DNA of 64,000 nucleotides from UBA6522 sp963664945 (GCA_963664945.1 OY761822.1:2046001-2110000); one strand, 5' to 3'. Shown: positions 25,763-34,758, numbered from the stretch's first letter. Numbers and translations: made by a program. The notes: a model not told the origin generated them from the sequence alone.

Positions 25763-26506
25763 TTGCCTGGCGCCAATCGGACACCCGAACAAGCTGCTCG
25801 GGACAGCATCGACAGGTTGCTGTCTCAGGCAGGCTGGGCGGTTCAGGACAACAAGAGGATCGATTTCAGCGCCGCCTCGGGAATAGCCGTGCGCGAATAC
25901 CCGACGGACGGGGGGCCGGCCGATTACGCTCTGTTTGTCGACAGGAAACCCGCCGGCGTGATCGAGGCCAAGCCGGAAGCCTGGGGCCAGAAGATCACGA
26001 CGGTCGAGGAACAGTCGGGGCGCTACGCGGCCGCGAGCCTCAAGTGGGCCAACAATCGGGAGCCGCTGCCTTTCGTATACGAAGGTACCGGCGTGTTGAC
26101 TCGCTTCACCGACGGACGCGATCCCAAGCCCCGTTCACGGGAGGTTTTCAACTTCCCTCATGGCCATAGCGTCAAAACCGACGGTGTCAACCAGTCAAAC
26201 ATCAACGGTACCAAACTCCTGAATTACCCTTTCCCGTACTGTTCGATAGAAGAACAACGCGAAATCGCCAGTCGACTTGAGGAGAGGTTATCAATCCTTG
26301 ACAAAACGGAAGAAGACATTCGCCGAGAACTCGAAGTCGCTGCCGCTCTTCGTCAGTCGATTCTGAGGAAGGGCTTTTCGGGCCAACTCGTCGAACAGGA
26401 TCCTAACGACGAACCCGCCACTGTCCTCCCAAGGCTCATCAAAGCCGAAAAGGCGTCACAGAATCCAACAGCTAAGATCCGGCAACGCAAGGTAGCGACC
26501 GCGTGA
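25763..26506 (+). pseudogene. In-frame HsdR (N-terminal) - HsdS (C-terminal) chimera
   Basis: Residues 1 to ~130 are the start of a type I restriction HsdR protein: RTPEQAARDSIDRLL, then the nuclease region with ADYALFVDRKPAGVIEAKPE (D...E-x-K) and PRSREVFNF. From about residue 138 the sequence is the end of an HsdS specificity subunit: SNINGTKLLNYPFPYCSIEE, the long conserved helix REIASRLEERLSILDKTEED and LRQSILRKGFSGQLV. The join is near 26150-26170 with no stop or frame change. Everything between, most of hsdR and most of hsdS, is gone. The start is a TTG. It has lost the motor and both complete DNA-recognition domains, so it cannot restrict DNA by the normal mechanism. Confidence 0.85.
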
Positions 26507-27141
26507 CCGGCTGTTACGACACGACCGGTAACATCGAGGCTCAATTCGAACCCGGTTCGAACAGCCGCGTGCTGGCCAACAAGCTCGGCATCTCCGATCC
26601 GGAGGAAATGGAAGACATCGAACTGAGTCTGTTGAACGGGCTCCACGACGATGTTATCGGGTCGGCAGAAGCGGACCAGCCCATTACGGTCGCTGACATT
26701 TGCGAGTGGCATCGTAGTTGGCTGGAAAACGTCTATGTCTGGGCTGGCAGGTATCGCACACTCAATATGGGCAAAGGTGATTTCCTGTTTGCGGCCAGCG
26801 GTCAAATTCAGAGCCTAATGGACAATCTGGACAAGAGAATTCTTCCGGTCCATACCCCCTGCACGGGAATGTCCGAAGATCGACTAACTGAAGCTATCGC
26901 TGTTGTTCACGTTGAGCTGATACTGATCCACCCATTCCGGGAAGGAAATGGCCGACTGTCGCGCCTGCTGGCGAATGTGATGGCGCTGCAGGCCGGCTGG
27001 CCCGAGCTGGACTACACGCCCTGGGACGATTCCAAAACCGATTACGTTGCCTCAATTCAGTCAGGGATGACCGACTATGGGCCGATGAAAGGTCTGGTCA
27101 GGCGAGTGTTACGCGAGACGGCAAGGAACGCAGATGCCTGA
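26503..27141 (+). CDS. Fic-family AMP-transferase
   Basis: A 212-residue protein with the complete Fic active site HPFREGNGRLSR and a preceding flap-like region (WAGRYRTLNMGKGDFLF). Fic enzymes transfer AMP or related groups to target proteins. The N-terminal NKLGISDPEEMEDIE is typical of Fic proteins carried in type I restriction loci. GTG 26503 overlaps the chimera stop by four bases. No obvious separate antitoxin is present, and I cannot locate a convincing inhibitory helix. Confidence 0.88.
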   Translation: MTGCYDTTGNIEAQFEPGSNSRVLANKLGISDPEEMEDIELSLLNGLHDDVIGSAEADQPITVADICEWHRSWLENVYVWAGRYRTLNMGKGDFLFAASGQIQSLMDNLDKRILPVHTPCTGMSEDRLTEAIAVVHVELILIHPFREGNGRLSRLLANVMALQAGWPELDYTPWDDSKTDYVASIQSGMTDYGPMKGLVRRVLRETARNADA

Positions 27142-27277
27142 TCCTCTCTTCAATGTCCCGAACCGGTTTCCCGGTCTCGATCGCCGTCGAACTCGCAACG
27201 CTGCGAGTCCGTTGCCGGGTTGCCTTCGCGGCGTCTCGCAGGTGAGGATTGGTCTCGGAAAGCGGCTTGCGTTTCAT
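27098..27277 (-). CDS. Small basic protein, antisense to the fic 3' end
   Basis: A 59-residue ORF with ATG 27277 and sequence KRKPLSETNPHLRDAAKATR followed by VASSTAIETG. The 'TNPxLRD...SSxAIE' pattern recurs in small uncharacterised proteins encoded beside nucleotidyltransferase or toxin-like genes, which is why I keep it. It converges with fic and overlaps its last 44 bases. Function is unknown. Confidence 0.45.
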   Translation of the reverse strand: MKRKPLSETNPHLRDAAKATRQRTRSVASSTAIETGKPVRDIEERIRHLRSLPSRVTLA

Positions 27278-27306
27278 CGCTGCATTATAGTCGAGCGGAG
27301 ATCGGC

Positions 27307-28938
27307 ATGACCGGTACACTTCCCATCAACATCGACAATCTGCTGCGCCAGCGCACCATTGAGGGCGAGCGCATCGAGTACAAGACCGGCTGGAATCCGA
27401 GAGCCGTGCTGCACACAATATGCGCCTTCGCCAACGACTTCCACAACCTCGGCGGCGGCTACGTGGTACTGGGTGTCGAGGCGCACGACGGCCGCCCCGT
27501 GCTTCCGCCCAAAGGCATTCCTCCGAATTCCGTCGACGCGATACAGAAAGAACTGCTGAATCTCGGCAACACCGCAATTCGACCGCCCTACCACCCGCTC
27601 ACGGCGATCTACGAAATCGACGGTCGAACAGTTCTCGTTCTCTGGGCGCCCGGCGGCGAGACGCGTCCTTACAAGACCAAGGTCAGCCTCTCGAAGACGC
27701 GCCCGGAATGGGCCTGGTTCATTCGCAAGCACAGCAGCACGGTCCGTGCGAAAGGGCCGGATGAGCGCGAGTTGCTGAGCTTGGCGGCCACCGTGCCCTT
27801 TGACGACCGATATCGCCAGACAGCATCGCTGGACGATCTTTCGCATCGGCTTGTACAGGGGTTCCTCCGGGACATCGGCAGCGACTTGGCCCTTGAAGCG
27901 GCCGACCTCCCAATGGCGGCCCTGGGCCAGCGCATGAACATCGTGGGTGGCCCGCCCGAAGCGATGTTCCCCAAGAATGTCGGCCTGTTGTTTTTCAACG
28001 ACCGTCCGCACGACTTCTTTCCCGCGACCCAGATCGATGTGGTGTGGTTCCCGGACGGCCCAGGCGGTGACCGATTCGAGGAGAAGGAGTTTCGCGGCCC
28101 GCTGTCGGTCATCCTGAGCGAGGCGATCGGCTACATTGAGCGGAACTACCTGAAGGAGACTGTTGTCAAGTATCCGCATAAGCCGGAAGCTGAGCGATTC
28201 TGGAACTTCCCCATCGGTGCCATCGAGGAGGCGCTGGTCAACGCCATCTATCACCGTTCCTACGAGGAGCGCGAGCCCGTTGAGGTGCGTGTCTCCGGCG
28301 AAGAATTGATGGTCCTGAGTTTTCCCGGCGCCGACCGGTCCGTCCGAATGGAGGATTTTCAGAAGGGGCAGGCGGTCAGCCGCCGCTACCGCAACCGTCG
28401 AATAGGGGAGTTCCTCAAGGAGCTGGATCTGGCCGAGGGCCGCTCGACCGGGGTCCCGAAGATTTACCGGGCCATGCGGCAGAACGGTTCCCCCGACCCG
28501 ATCTTCGAAAGCGACGAGGACCGCACCTGGTTCCTGGTGCGGTTGCCGGTGCATGAGGGGGCATCGCTTGCGGCGACCGAACATGATGCCCTACAAGACA
28601 CCCTACAAGACACCCTACAAGATAAGACTCTGAAAATACTTGAAAAAAACCATAACACCCCGCAAGACGCCCTACAAGTTTCCCCACAAGTCACTGAACA
28701 AGTCGAGCACCTGTTAACGGTTCTCGCGGGGATGATGAACCGCGTTCAACTGCAAGCGGCGATAAGGTTGCAGGATCGAAGCCACTTTGTTTCCGCCTAC
28801 CTAAAACCCGCCCTCGACGCCGGCCTGATCGAGATGACGATCCCCGCCAAACCAACCAGCCCGAATCAGCGCTATCGCCGCACTGCTGCAGGCGAGGTTT
28901 TGGCACGGCAAATCATGAAGCAGGACCGGTCCGAATGA
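27307..28938 (+). CDS. AlbA_2 (Schlafen-like) domain ATP-binding protein with winged-helix tail
   Basis: A 543-residue protein. The N-terminal AlbA_2 domain has IEYKTGWNP and NLGGGYVVLGVE. A GHKL-like segment follows near residue 300 (GAIEEALVNAIYHRSYEER, LSFPGADRSV). After about residue 430 there is a Gln-rich linker with LQDTLQDTLQDK and SPQVTEQV, then a winged-helix-like end (NRVQLQAAIRLQDRSHFVSA). It sits in the decayed type I restriction locus and appears intact. It shares the fold but little sequence with 927-2690. Confidence 0.82.
   Translation: MTGTLPINIDNLLRQRTIEGERIEYKTGWNPRAVLHTICAFANDFHNLGGGYVVLGVEAHDGRPVLPPKGIPPNSVDAIQKELLNLGNTAIRPPYHPLTAIYEIDGRTVLVLWAPGGETRPYKTKVSLSKTRPEWAWFIRKHSSTVRAKGPDERELLSLAATVPFDDRYRQTASLDDLSHRLVQGFLRDIGSDLALEAADLPMAALGQRMNIVGGPPEAMFPKNVGLLFFNDRPHDFFPATQIDVVWFPDGPGGDRFEEKEFRGPLSVILSEAIGYIERNYLKETVVKYPHKPEAERFWNFPIGAIEEALVNAIYHRSYEEREPVEVRVSGEELMVLSFPGADRSVRMEDFQKGQAVSRRYRNRRIGEFLKELDLAEGRSTGVPKIYRAMRQNGSPDPIFESDEDRTWFLVRLPVHEGASLAATEHDALQDTLQDTLQDKTLKILEKNHNTPQDALQVSPQVTEQVEHLLTVLAGMMNRVQLQAAIRLQDRSHFVSAYLKPALDAGLIEMTIPAKPTSPNQRYRRTAAGEVLARQIMKQDRSE
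28589..28624 (+). repeat. 12-bp tandem repeat in the AlbA_2 gene linker
   Basis: CCCTACAAGACA occurs three times in a row, the last with one change (CCCTACAAGATA), encoding LQDT-LQDT-LQDK. Unit length is a multiple of three, so copy-number change keeps the frame. Confidence 0.9.
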
Positions 28939-28960
28939 ACACCGCCCCCATTGTCCGCAC

Positions 28961-29287
28961 GATGCTGAAGACCACCACACGCTCAAGAAGAAGCCGATGC
29001 GCTACGAGCACCTGTCGGAGTTCATCGAGTGCTACAACCCGCGCAACCGCCACCGGCGCAAGGCCACCTGGGACGAACGGGATGCGCCCGATGGGCGCTG
29101 GCGGAGCTACGGCTACGAGGAACTGACGGCCCGCGACAAGACCAGCCTCGATGTCTTCTGGCTCAAGGACAAGAGCCTGGTCGATCTGGATAACTTGCCG
29201 GAACCGGACGAACTCGCCGAGCAGATCATCGAGAATCTGGAAGCCGGGCTTGCCAGTTTTCGGGAGGTGCTCGCGGGGCTGCGGTAG
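28961..29287 (+). pseudogene. C-terminal remnant of HsdM (type I DNA methyltransferase)
   Basis: The frame reads TLKKKPMRYEHLSEFIECYN, then RDKTSLDVFWLKDKSLVDLD and ENLEAGLASFREVLAGL, the usual last ~100 residues of HsdM proteins. It is open only back to 28919 and the catalytic methylase domain is missing. The ATG at 28997 could start a 96-residue product, but no function is expected. It completes the hsdR-hsdS-fic-AlbA_2-hsdM gene order of the damaged locus. Confidence 0.8.
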
Positions 29288-29430
29288 AAGGCTCAATGCG
29301 CCGAAGCGCGCAGCCCGAATGACATGTTTCGCTCGGCGGGCTTGAAACGTCGCCGTGCTATCCTCATCATGCCCGTCGGGACGGGCGCGTACATCCAGCG
29401 GTTGGCGTGGACGGGAACAGCCGGAAACAC

Positions 29431-30201
29431 ATGGCGGATTGCCAGCGGATCATGGAATTGAAGAGGGGCATCGGTACCGCCATCCTCGCAGTGGTCGTCG
29501 CGGTACCGCTGACCGCGCCGGACGCCCACGCGCAGTTCGGCCGCCGTTGGCAGATCGAACAGAACAATCCTCCCGCCACGGAATTGATCGTTGCCCGCTG
29601 GCGGTTCGGCACCAATGGCGCCATCGGCCACATGGGCTGGGCCCACAACTACCCGAACTCCGACGAGAACTTCAACGAATTCATCGATCAGTCCACCGGC
29701 ATCGATGTCCAGGTTCCGTCGTACCGCATCGTGGAACTGGGTAGCGACGAGGTGTTCCTGTACCCGTTCGCCTACGTCTCCGAACCCGGCGAGATGGAAC
29801 TGACGGAGCAGGAGGTCGAGAATTTCAGGCAGTTCATCGACCGGGGCGGATTCGTGCTGATGGACGATTTCGACGGCTCGTGGCAACTGGCGACCATGCG
29901 CTCGCAGGTCGCGCGTGTTTTCCCCGACCGCCCCTTCATTCGGCTGGAACCGGATCACGCCCTCTTCAAGGCGCATTTCGACCTGTACGACTTGAACGGG
30001 ATGTCGCCCTACGTGCCGGGCGGCAACATCACGTACTACGGGATACTGAACGATGCCGGCGATGTCGCCATCGCGGCGGGACACAATAACGACCTGGCGA
30101 ACTTCTGGGATTGGTACGACCAGGCGCGCATGCCGCTGGAACCGGCCGCGGACGCGTTTCGCCTGGGCATCAACTTTGTCGTGTGGTCGATGACGCACTG
30201 A
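29431..30201 (+). CDS. DUF4159-domain secreted protein
   Basis: A 256-residue protein. A signal peptide (GIGTAILAVVVAVPLTAPDA-type core) precedes FARW-like ELIVARWRFG, the DUF4159 opening. IDRGGFVLMDDFDG and FPDRPFIRLEPDHALF follow, matching a glutamine-amidotransferase-like fold domain. Its molecular role is unknown. Start choice among 29407 (GTG), 29431 (ATG) and 29452 (ATG) is uncertain; 29431 gives a good signal peptide. Confidence 0.8.
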   Translation: MADCQRIMELKRGIGTAILAVVVAVPLTAPDAHAQFGRRWQIEQNNPPATELIVARWRFGTNGAIGHMGWAHNYPNSDENFNEFIDQSTGIDVQVPSYRIVELGSDEVFLYPFAYVSEPGEMELTEQEVENFRQFIDRGGFVLMDDFDGSWQLATMRSQVARVFPDRPFIRLEPDHALFKAHFDLYDLNGMSPYVPGGNITYYGILNDAGDVAIAAGHNNDLANFWDWYDQARMPLEPAADAFRLGINFVVWSMTH

Positions 30202-30253
30202 AGATGTCTGCGCGGTCCGGTCCGCGCGCGCTGGCCGGCCACGGCGGGCGCGA

Positions 30254-31723
30254 TCAGGGCGCGACCGCCTCTGGCGGCCCGATGGCGATCGAGCGCACGA
30301 ACTGCAGGATGGCCGCGCTGAGTTGCGTATCCCGCGTGCCGATACTCGGATTCGGGGAGTAGTGGTTGTGGCCGATCAACTGGACCACCCGCGGCATGCG
30401 GCCCGACTTCGCGGTCACCTCGGCCACCAAATTCACCATGGATTGTTCGGTTCCCGGGTTATCGAATTCCGAGATGGTGAGCATGACCGGAATATCGGTC
30501 CGTTCGACGTTGCCGACGGTCGAAATATGCGGCCATCGCGCTAGGTCCTCACCGAAGTAGGCCAGGCGGTTCTCGGAGGTTCTGTCCGTGTCGGCGCCGT
30601 AGCCGCCCGAGATCAGGATCACGCCGGCGGCGGCCGGTATGCCCGGCTCCAGCACGTCCGGCCTGAACGCATACGTGGCCGCGTGTGCTGCGGCCGCCGA
30701 CTTCCCGATGACGAATATCTTGCCGGGGTCGCCGCCGTACCCGGCGATGTTGTCCTTGACCCAGGCCACGGCATTGCCGACGTCGTTGGCGCCGTCGGGC
30801 CACTTCGCCTCCGGGACGAGACGGTAGGTGGCATTGACGCCGACCAGGCCCAGGCTCGCGAAATAGTCGGCCACGTTGCGGTTGCCGTCCTTGTTGCCGC
30901 GGACGAACCCGCCGCCGTGGAAATACATCACCACCGGCTTGGCGTCGTCGTCGTTGCGCCGCGTATCGATGTGGACGTCGAGCAGGTTGCGTTCGTGATG
31001 CCCATAGGAGATGTTGCCGGTGACTTCGATCTCGTCGAGTCCGTAGGTCCTGGGCTGATCGGCGTAGAGTCCGGACGTCTCCGCTGCCGCCAGACCCTGC
31101 TCGGTGATTCGCCTGATTGCGGCGGCAAGATCCGCCGGCATGCGGTCGCCGGCCTGATCCGCGTCCCGCCGCTTCTGCTCGTCGGTGAGCGCCCAGCGCA
31201 ACTGCTGCAGTGGCCGCGCCGAATCCGCGCAAGGCGCCAGTGAGACCGTTCTTCCGTGGTAGACCATGGCCAGCCAGACGGGGGAATTGGCCAATCCGCG
31301 TTCGGCGTTCAGGGTGACGCACAGGTCGGGCCTGGACGACGGGCTCAGAAGGCCGTTCGGTGTCAGGGACCAGGATTGTTCCGCTGCGTCGGAGCAGTCC
31401 CGAACGAAGAGTTGGCTGCCCTCTTCAATTGCGTCCGCAGCCACGCACAGGTCGTATTCGGGCGCGTGGAGTTTGTCCGGCGCGGCCCATTCGAAGAGCT
31501 GGTCCACGAAGTTGCGCTCGTACTTGCAGGTGCGCGTACCGAGCGGAGCTTCCCGATTGATGTTTTCGCCGGCGCCGACGATATCCAGGCAATAGCCCCT
31601 GGACTCGTCATCGAGCGTATGGAGGTTGCGAAGGAAAGCGCCCTCGGACAGTGCGGCCGTGGGCAGGGCGACACCGAGAGCGAATACGGCCGGAAAGCCG
31701 ATCAACGGGATCTGGCGGAACAT
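30254..31723 (-). CDS. Secreted alpha/beta-hydrolase (esterase) with an N-terminal ricin-like lectin region
   Basis: A 489-residue protein, signal peptide from ATG 31723 (MFRQIPLIGFPAVFALGVAL). Residues ~30-180 contain Cys pairs and repeated blocks (YCLDIVGAGEN, LCVAADAIEEGSQLFVRDC, QSWSLTPNGLL) resembling a ricin-type beta-trefoil, which often binds sugars. The hydrolase part has oxyanion motif YFHGGGFVRG, nucleophile Ser in VIGKSAAAAHA, likely acid Asp in SEFDNPG and His in IGHNHYS. It is like the HSL/BD-FAE carboxylesterase group. Substrate unknown. Confidence 0.85.
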   Translation of the reverse strand: MFRQIPLIGFPAVFALGVALPTAALSEGAFLRNLHTLDDESRGYCLDIVGAGENINREAPLGTRTCKYERNFVDQLFEWAAPDKLHAPEYDLCVAADAIEEGSQLFVRDCSDAAEQSWSLTPNGLLSPSSRPDLCVTLNAERGLANSPVWLAMVYHGRTVSLAPCADSARPLQQLRWALTDEQKRRDADQAGDRMPADLAAAIRRITEQGLAAAETSGLYADQPRTYGLDEIEVTGNISYGHHERNLLDVHIDTRRNDDDAKPVVMYFHGGGFVRGNKDGNRNVADYFASLGLVGVNATYRLVPEAKWPDGANDVGNAVAWVKDNIAGYGGDPGKIFVIGKSAAAAHAATYAFRPDVLEPGIPAAAGVILISGGYGADTDRTSENRLAYFGEDLARWPHISTVGNVERTDIPVMLTISEFDNPGTEQSMVNLVAEVTAKSGRMPRVVQLIGHNHYSPNPSIGTRDTQLSAAILQFVRSIAIGPPEAVAP

Positions 31724-31821
31724 GACGATACCCCTGTATTTGTTTTGGCGACTTGGCACCGAAACGGCAGTTCTGTGCGCCGCGCTTCGATGGCCCGTCA
31801 TCGACGACTCAAGTTTACACT

Positions 31822-32823
31822 CTACTTGAACCAGTCCGGCACCGGCAGCCCCTTCGAGGTGAGAAAATCCGGGTTATAGAGCCTGGATTCATAGCGCTGC
31901 CCCGAGTCGCACAGCACGGTCACGATGGTCTTGCCCGTGCCCATGGCCTGTGCCAGGCGAATCGCGCCGGCCACGTTGATCCCGCTGGAACCGCCGAGCA
32001 GCAGGCCTTCCACCCGGAGCAGGTCGAAGCAAACCGGCACCATCTCCTCGTCGGGAATGCGAAACGCATCGTCGATCCTGGCCCCCTCCAGATTGCCCGT
32101 CACCCGGCCCTGGCCGATTCCTTCGGAGATCGAATCCCCCTCCGATGCCAGCACGCCGGTCTTGATCCAGCTATGGATCGCGGCCCCCATGGGGTCCGCG
32201 GCGGCCGTGACGATGTTCGGGTTCTTGCCTTTCAGAAACTCGCTGACGCCCGCCAGCGTGCCGCCGGTGCCGACCGCGCAGATAAAGCCGTCCACGGCGC
32301 CGTCCGTCTGCTCCCAGATCTCCGGTCCCGTGCTGACCTCGTGCCCTTCCCGGTTGGCGACGTTGTCCCACTGGTTGGCGTAGAGCACCCCATGGGGCTC
32401 GGTAGCCGCAAGCTCCGCCGCCGTGCGCTCGGCGATGTGGACGTAATTGTCGGGGTTCTTGTACGGGACCGCGGGCACTTCCCGCAGTTCCGCGCCGCAG
32501 AGCCTCAGCGCATCCTTCTTCTCCTGGCTCTGCGTATCCGGCATGAGGATCAGCGTGCGGTAGCCCCTGGCGTTTCCCACCAGGGCCAGGCCGATACCCG
32601 TATTGCCAGCCGTGCCTTCCACGATCAGCCCGCCCGGCTCCAGGATGCCGCGGCGCTCGGCGTCGAGCACCATGTACTTGGCCGCCCGATCCTTCACGGA
32701 ACCGCCGGGATTCAGAAACTCGGCCTTGCCCAGAATCGTGCAGCCGGTCAGTTCCGATGCCTTGCGGAGTTTGATCAGGGGCGTGTTGCCCACCGAATCC
32801 ACGAATCCGTCACGTATATTCAT
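31822..32823 (-). CDS. cysK: Cysteine synthase A
   Basis: A 333-residue fold-type II PLP enzyme. Schiff-base Lys is in NPGGSVKDRAA, the phosphate loop GTGGTLAGV and the acetylserine-binding EGTAGNTGIG are present. It makes cysteine from O-acetylserine and sulfide. Start ATG 32823 (MNIRDGFVDSVGNTPLIKL) is the normal family beginning. The 'GTAGNTG' form with Ala instead of Ser occurs in a subset of the family, so a cystathionine beta-synthase-like role cannot be excluded. Confidence 0.9.
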   Translation of the reverse strand: MNIRDGFVDSVGNTPLIKLRKASELTGCTILGKAEFLNPGGSVKDRAAKYMVLDAERRGILEPGGLIVEGTAGNTGIGLALVGNARGYRTLILMPDTQSQEKKDALRLCGAELREVPAVPYKNPDNYVHIAERTAAELAATEPHGVLYANQWDNVANREGHEVSTGPEIWEQTDGAVDGFICAVGTGGTLAGVSEFLKGKNPNIVTAAADPMGAAIHSWIKTGVLASEGDSISEGIGQGRVTGNLEGARIDDAFRIPDEEMVPVCFDLLRVEGLLLGGSSGINVAGAIRLAQAMGTGKTIVTVLCDSGQRYESRLYNPDFLTSKGLPVPDWFK

Positions 32824-32951
32824 GTCTGTTGTCCCCAGGAATCGCCGGTGATAGTCGCCCGCGGATCGGGACGGCCGGGGCGTCACCGGCCTTTAAGCCC
32901 GCGCGGGAAGCGCCGGGTCCAGGCCGACGGGCCGTGCGGCGTCGCTCCGTG

Positions 32952-33401
32952 TTACTCGGTGACCGTGATGGTGATGACCTCGGACACGATCGGAGGCAAG
33001 TGCGGCGTGTGCAGGTGGTCGCCGACCACCAGTTGCAGAGTGTGCTCGCCGGGTTCCAGCGTCAGTTCGGCTTCCGTCTGGCCGAGCCCGAAATGCACCG
33101 ACTGCTCGGTGGTGGGCAGCGGCAGGTTGAACGGCGGCATTTCATCCTCGCCGACGTCGATGAGCACGTGGTGGTGCCCCGTATCGGGAAACACGATTCC
33201 CGCGGGCGCGACACCGATGCCGCGGAGTCCGAACCGCACCAGGACCGGCGAAGTGACGGTATCGCCGTCGGCGGGAGACTGGAAATAAACCTCCGCACCT
33301 TCCGGCGCCGGCGTTCGCGGCATCTCGGGGACATCCTGCGCAAGGGCGGCGGCGGCGGCGCCGGATAGAAGAAGTCCGGCAATTAGTGGTATGGTTCTCA
33401 T
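32952..33401 (-). CDS. DUF4399 secreted protein
   Basis: A 149-residue protein with a signal peptide (MRTIPLIAGLLLSGAAAAAL, cleavage near ALAQD). The body has VYFQSPADGDTV, GHHHVLID and GEHTLQLVVGDHLHTPH, the His-rich beta-sandwich of DUF4399. Periplasmic; possible metal binding through the histidines is inference. It is divergent from the repeat lipoprotein gene. Confidence 0.88.
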   Translation of the reverse strand: MRTIPLIAGLLLSGAAAAALAQDVPEMPRTPAPEGAEVYFQSPADGDTVTSPVLVRFGLRGIGVAPAGIVFPDTGHHHVLIDVGEDEMPPFNLPLPTTEQSVHFGLGQTEAELTLEPGEHTLQLVVGDHLHTPHLPPIVSEVITITVTE

Positions 33402-33582
33402 AAGTCGTTCCTTCAATACGGTGATACCGATCCCGATGGTTCGATGAGGCGGCGTGCGGTCGACCGCATCGTCACCGGTTGCGGGATTTTGGCACAATAC
33501 GGCAAGAATGTGCGTGAAGTGAACTTCCGTTGTGGTCAGGTTTCTTAAACTACGGGAAGTATTGTTCTGCAAGGAGAGGGCC

Positions 33583-34758
33583 ATGCGTCTCGGGAACACC
33601 CCCTTCAGGTTGTTGTTGGTTTGCGCAGGCGCTGTACTCTTGGTGGGCTGCAAGAGTCAGTCAACGGTGCCTCCGCCCAGCGGCGGAATGCCGCCACCGC
33701 CCTCGCCGAGCGGTGGTATGCCGTCCCCCAGCGGCGGGATGCCGTCCCCCAGCGGCGGGATGCCCTCGCCGAGCGGTGGTATGCCGTCCCCCAGCGGCGG
33801 GATGCCCTCGCCCAGCGGTGGTATGCCGTCCCCCAGCGGCGGGATGCCTTCGCCCAGCGGCGGGATGCCTTCACCCAGCGGTGGAATGCCCTCGCCGAGC
33901 GGTGGTTTTCCCTCTCCCTCCGGTGGCCAGCCAGGCGGCCAACAGGGCGATTCGCAAGGTCAGGATGGGGGCGGTGGCTCCCGTCAGGCCGGTGGCCAGA
34001 GCGCGGGCGGTCAGGGCGCCGGCGGTGAGGGCCAGGAAGGCGCTGGACAGGACGGGATGCAGGGCGGTGACGGCGGCGAAGAAGGTGGCGGTCAAGGTGG
34101 CGACTCCCGCCAGGCGGGTGGCCGGGAAGCCGACGAAGGTGGCCCCGGGGGCGAAGGGGCCGGCGGGCAGGAAGCCGGCGAAGGTGGACCCGGAGGCGAA
34201 GAGGGCGGCGGCCAGGGCGGTGATTCCCGTCAGGCCGGTGGACAGGAGCCCGGCGACGGCGGTCCTGGCGGCGATTCCGGGGGTGCCGGAGGCGAGCAGG
34301 GCGACTGGCCCGGCGGCGGCGCCGGTGCGGCGGGCCGCGTATCCCAGGCGGAAGGTATATTCAACGAATCCCTGGAAGACTTCGACGAGATCATGGGCGC
34401 CGAACAGGAGGCCATCGCCAGAGGCGGTGTAGGCTCGGCAGCGGATGAGGGCTTCGGCGGTTCCGGCACGCCCGGGGGAGACGGATCCGTCCTGGGCGGT
34501 GGCGCCGATGGCGGCGGGGCCGCGACCGCCGGCGGGTCCGCCGGCGGTGGAGGCGGCAATGATCCCGCCAGCCAGCGGCCGGTTCTGGCGCGAGCCGAAT
34601 TGCCGGAGGAAGCGCCTCCCCCCGTCGAGGGATGCGAGGACACGGACAAGGTTGCCCGCCAGCTTTGCGAGGCGGCCACCAAGGAGGAGGATCCGCTGCT
34701 GCGGGCGGCCCTCTGGGATGAATACAACGAATACAAGAAGATCATAGCTCTTCAATAG
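33583..34758 (+). CDS. Low-complexity lipoprotein with PSPSGGM heptads and Gly/Gln-rich repeats
   Basis: A 391-residue protein. Start ATG 33583 follows AAGGAGAGG and gives a lipoprotein signal ending LLVGC. Residues ~40-116 are eleven tandem PSPSGG(M/F/Q) heptads, then a ~150-residue Gly/Gln/Glu-rich stretch of imperfect repeats (GGDSRQAGG, EGGPGGE). The last ~60 residues are ordinary, with Cys-containing EGCEDTDKVARQLCEAATKE and DEYNEYKKIIALQ. The middle should be extended and disordered, like a surface spacer. The next gene starts 11 bases later and encodes another lipoprotein, so they probably work together. I do not recognise the family. Confidence 0.75.
   Translation: MRLGNTPFRLLLVCAGAVLLVGCKSQSTVPPPSGGMPPPPSPSGGMPSPSGGMPSPSGGMPSPSGGMPSPSGGMPSPSGGMPSPSGGMPSPSGGMPSPSGGMPSPSGGFPSPSGGQPGGQQGDSQGQDGGGGSRQAGGQSAGGQGAGGEGQEGAGQDGMQGGDGGEEGGGQGGDSRQAGGREADEGGPGGEGAGGQEAGEGGPGGEEGGGQGGDSRQAGGQEPGDGGPGGDSGGAGGEQGDWPGGGAGAAGRVSQAEGIFNESLEDFDEIMGAEQEAIARGGVGSAADEGFGGSGTPGGDGSVLGGGADGGGAATAGGSAGGGGGNDPASQRPVLARAELPEEAPPPVEGCEDTDKVARQLCEAATKEEDPLLRAALWDEYNEYKKIIALQ
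33700..33930 (+). repeat. Eleven 21-bp tandem repeats encoding PSPSGGM
   Basis: Eleven contiguous 21-bp units, for example 33700-33720, 33721-33741 and 33742-33762. Units differ mainly at third codon positions (CCGTCCCCC versus CCCTCGCCG), so protein is more conserved than DNA. The final two units change M to F and Q. No spacers, so this is not a CRISPR array. Confidence 0.95.

Noticed and set aside
33700..33930. Regular 21-bp repeats that could be mistaken for a CRISPR array
   Set aside because: Units are contiguous without spacers, are in frame and encode a perfect heptad.
33530..34432. Alternative + frame over the repeat lipoprotein
   Set aside because: Open only because of the repetitive GC-rich sequence; the lipoprotein frame has a ribosome-binding site, a signal peptide and an ordinary C-terminus.
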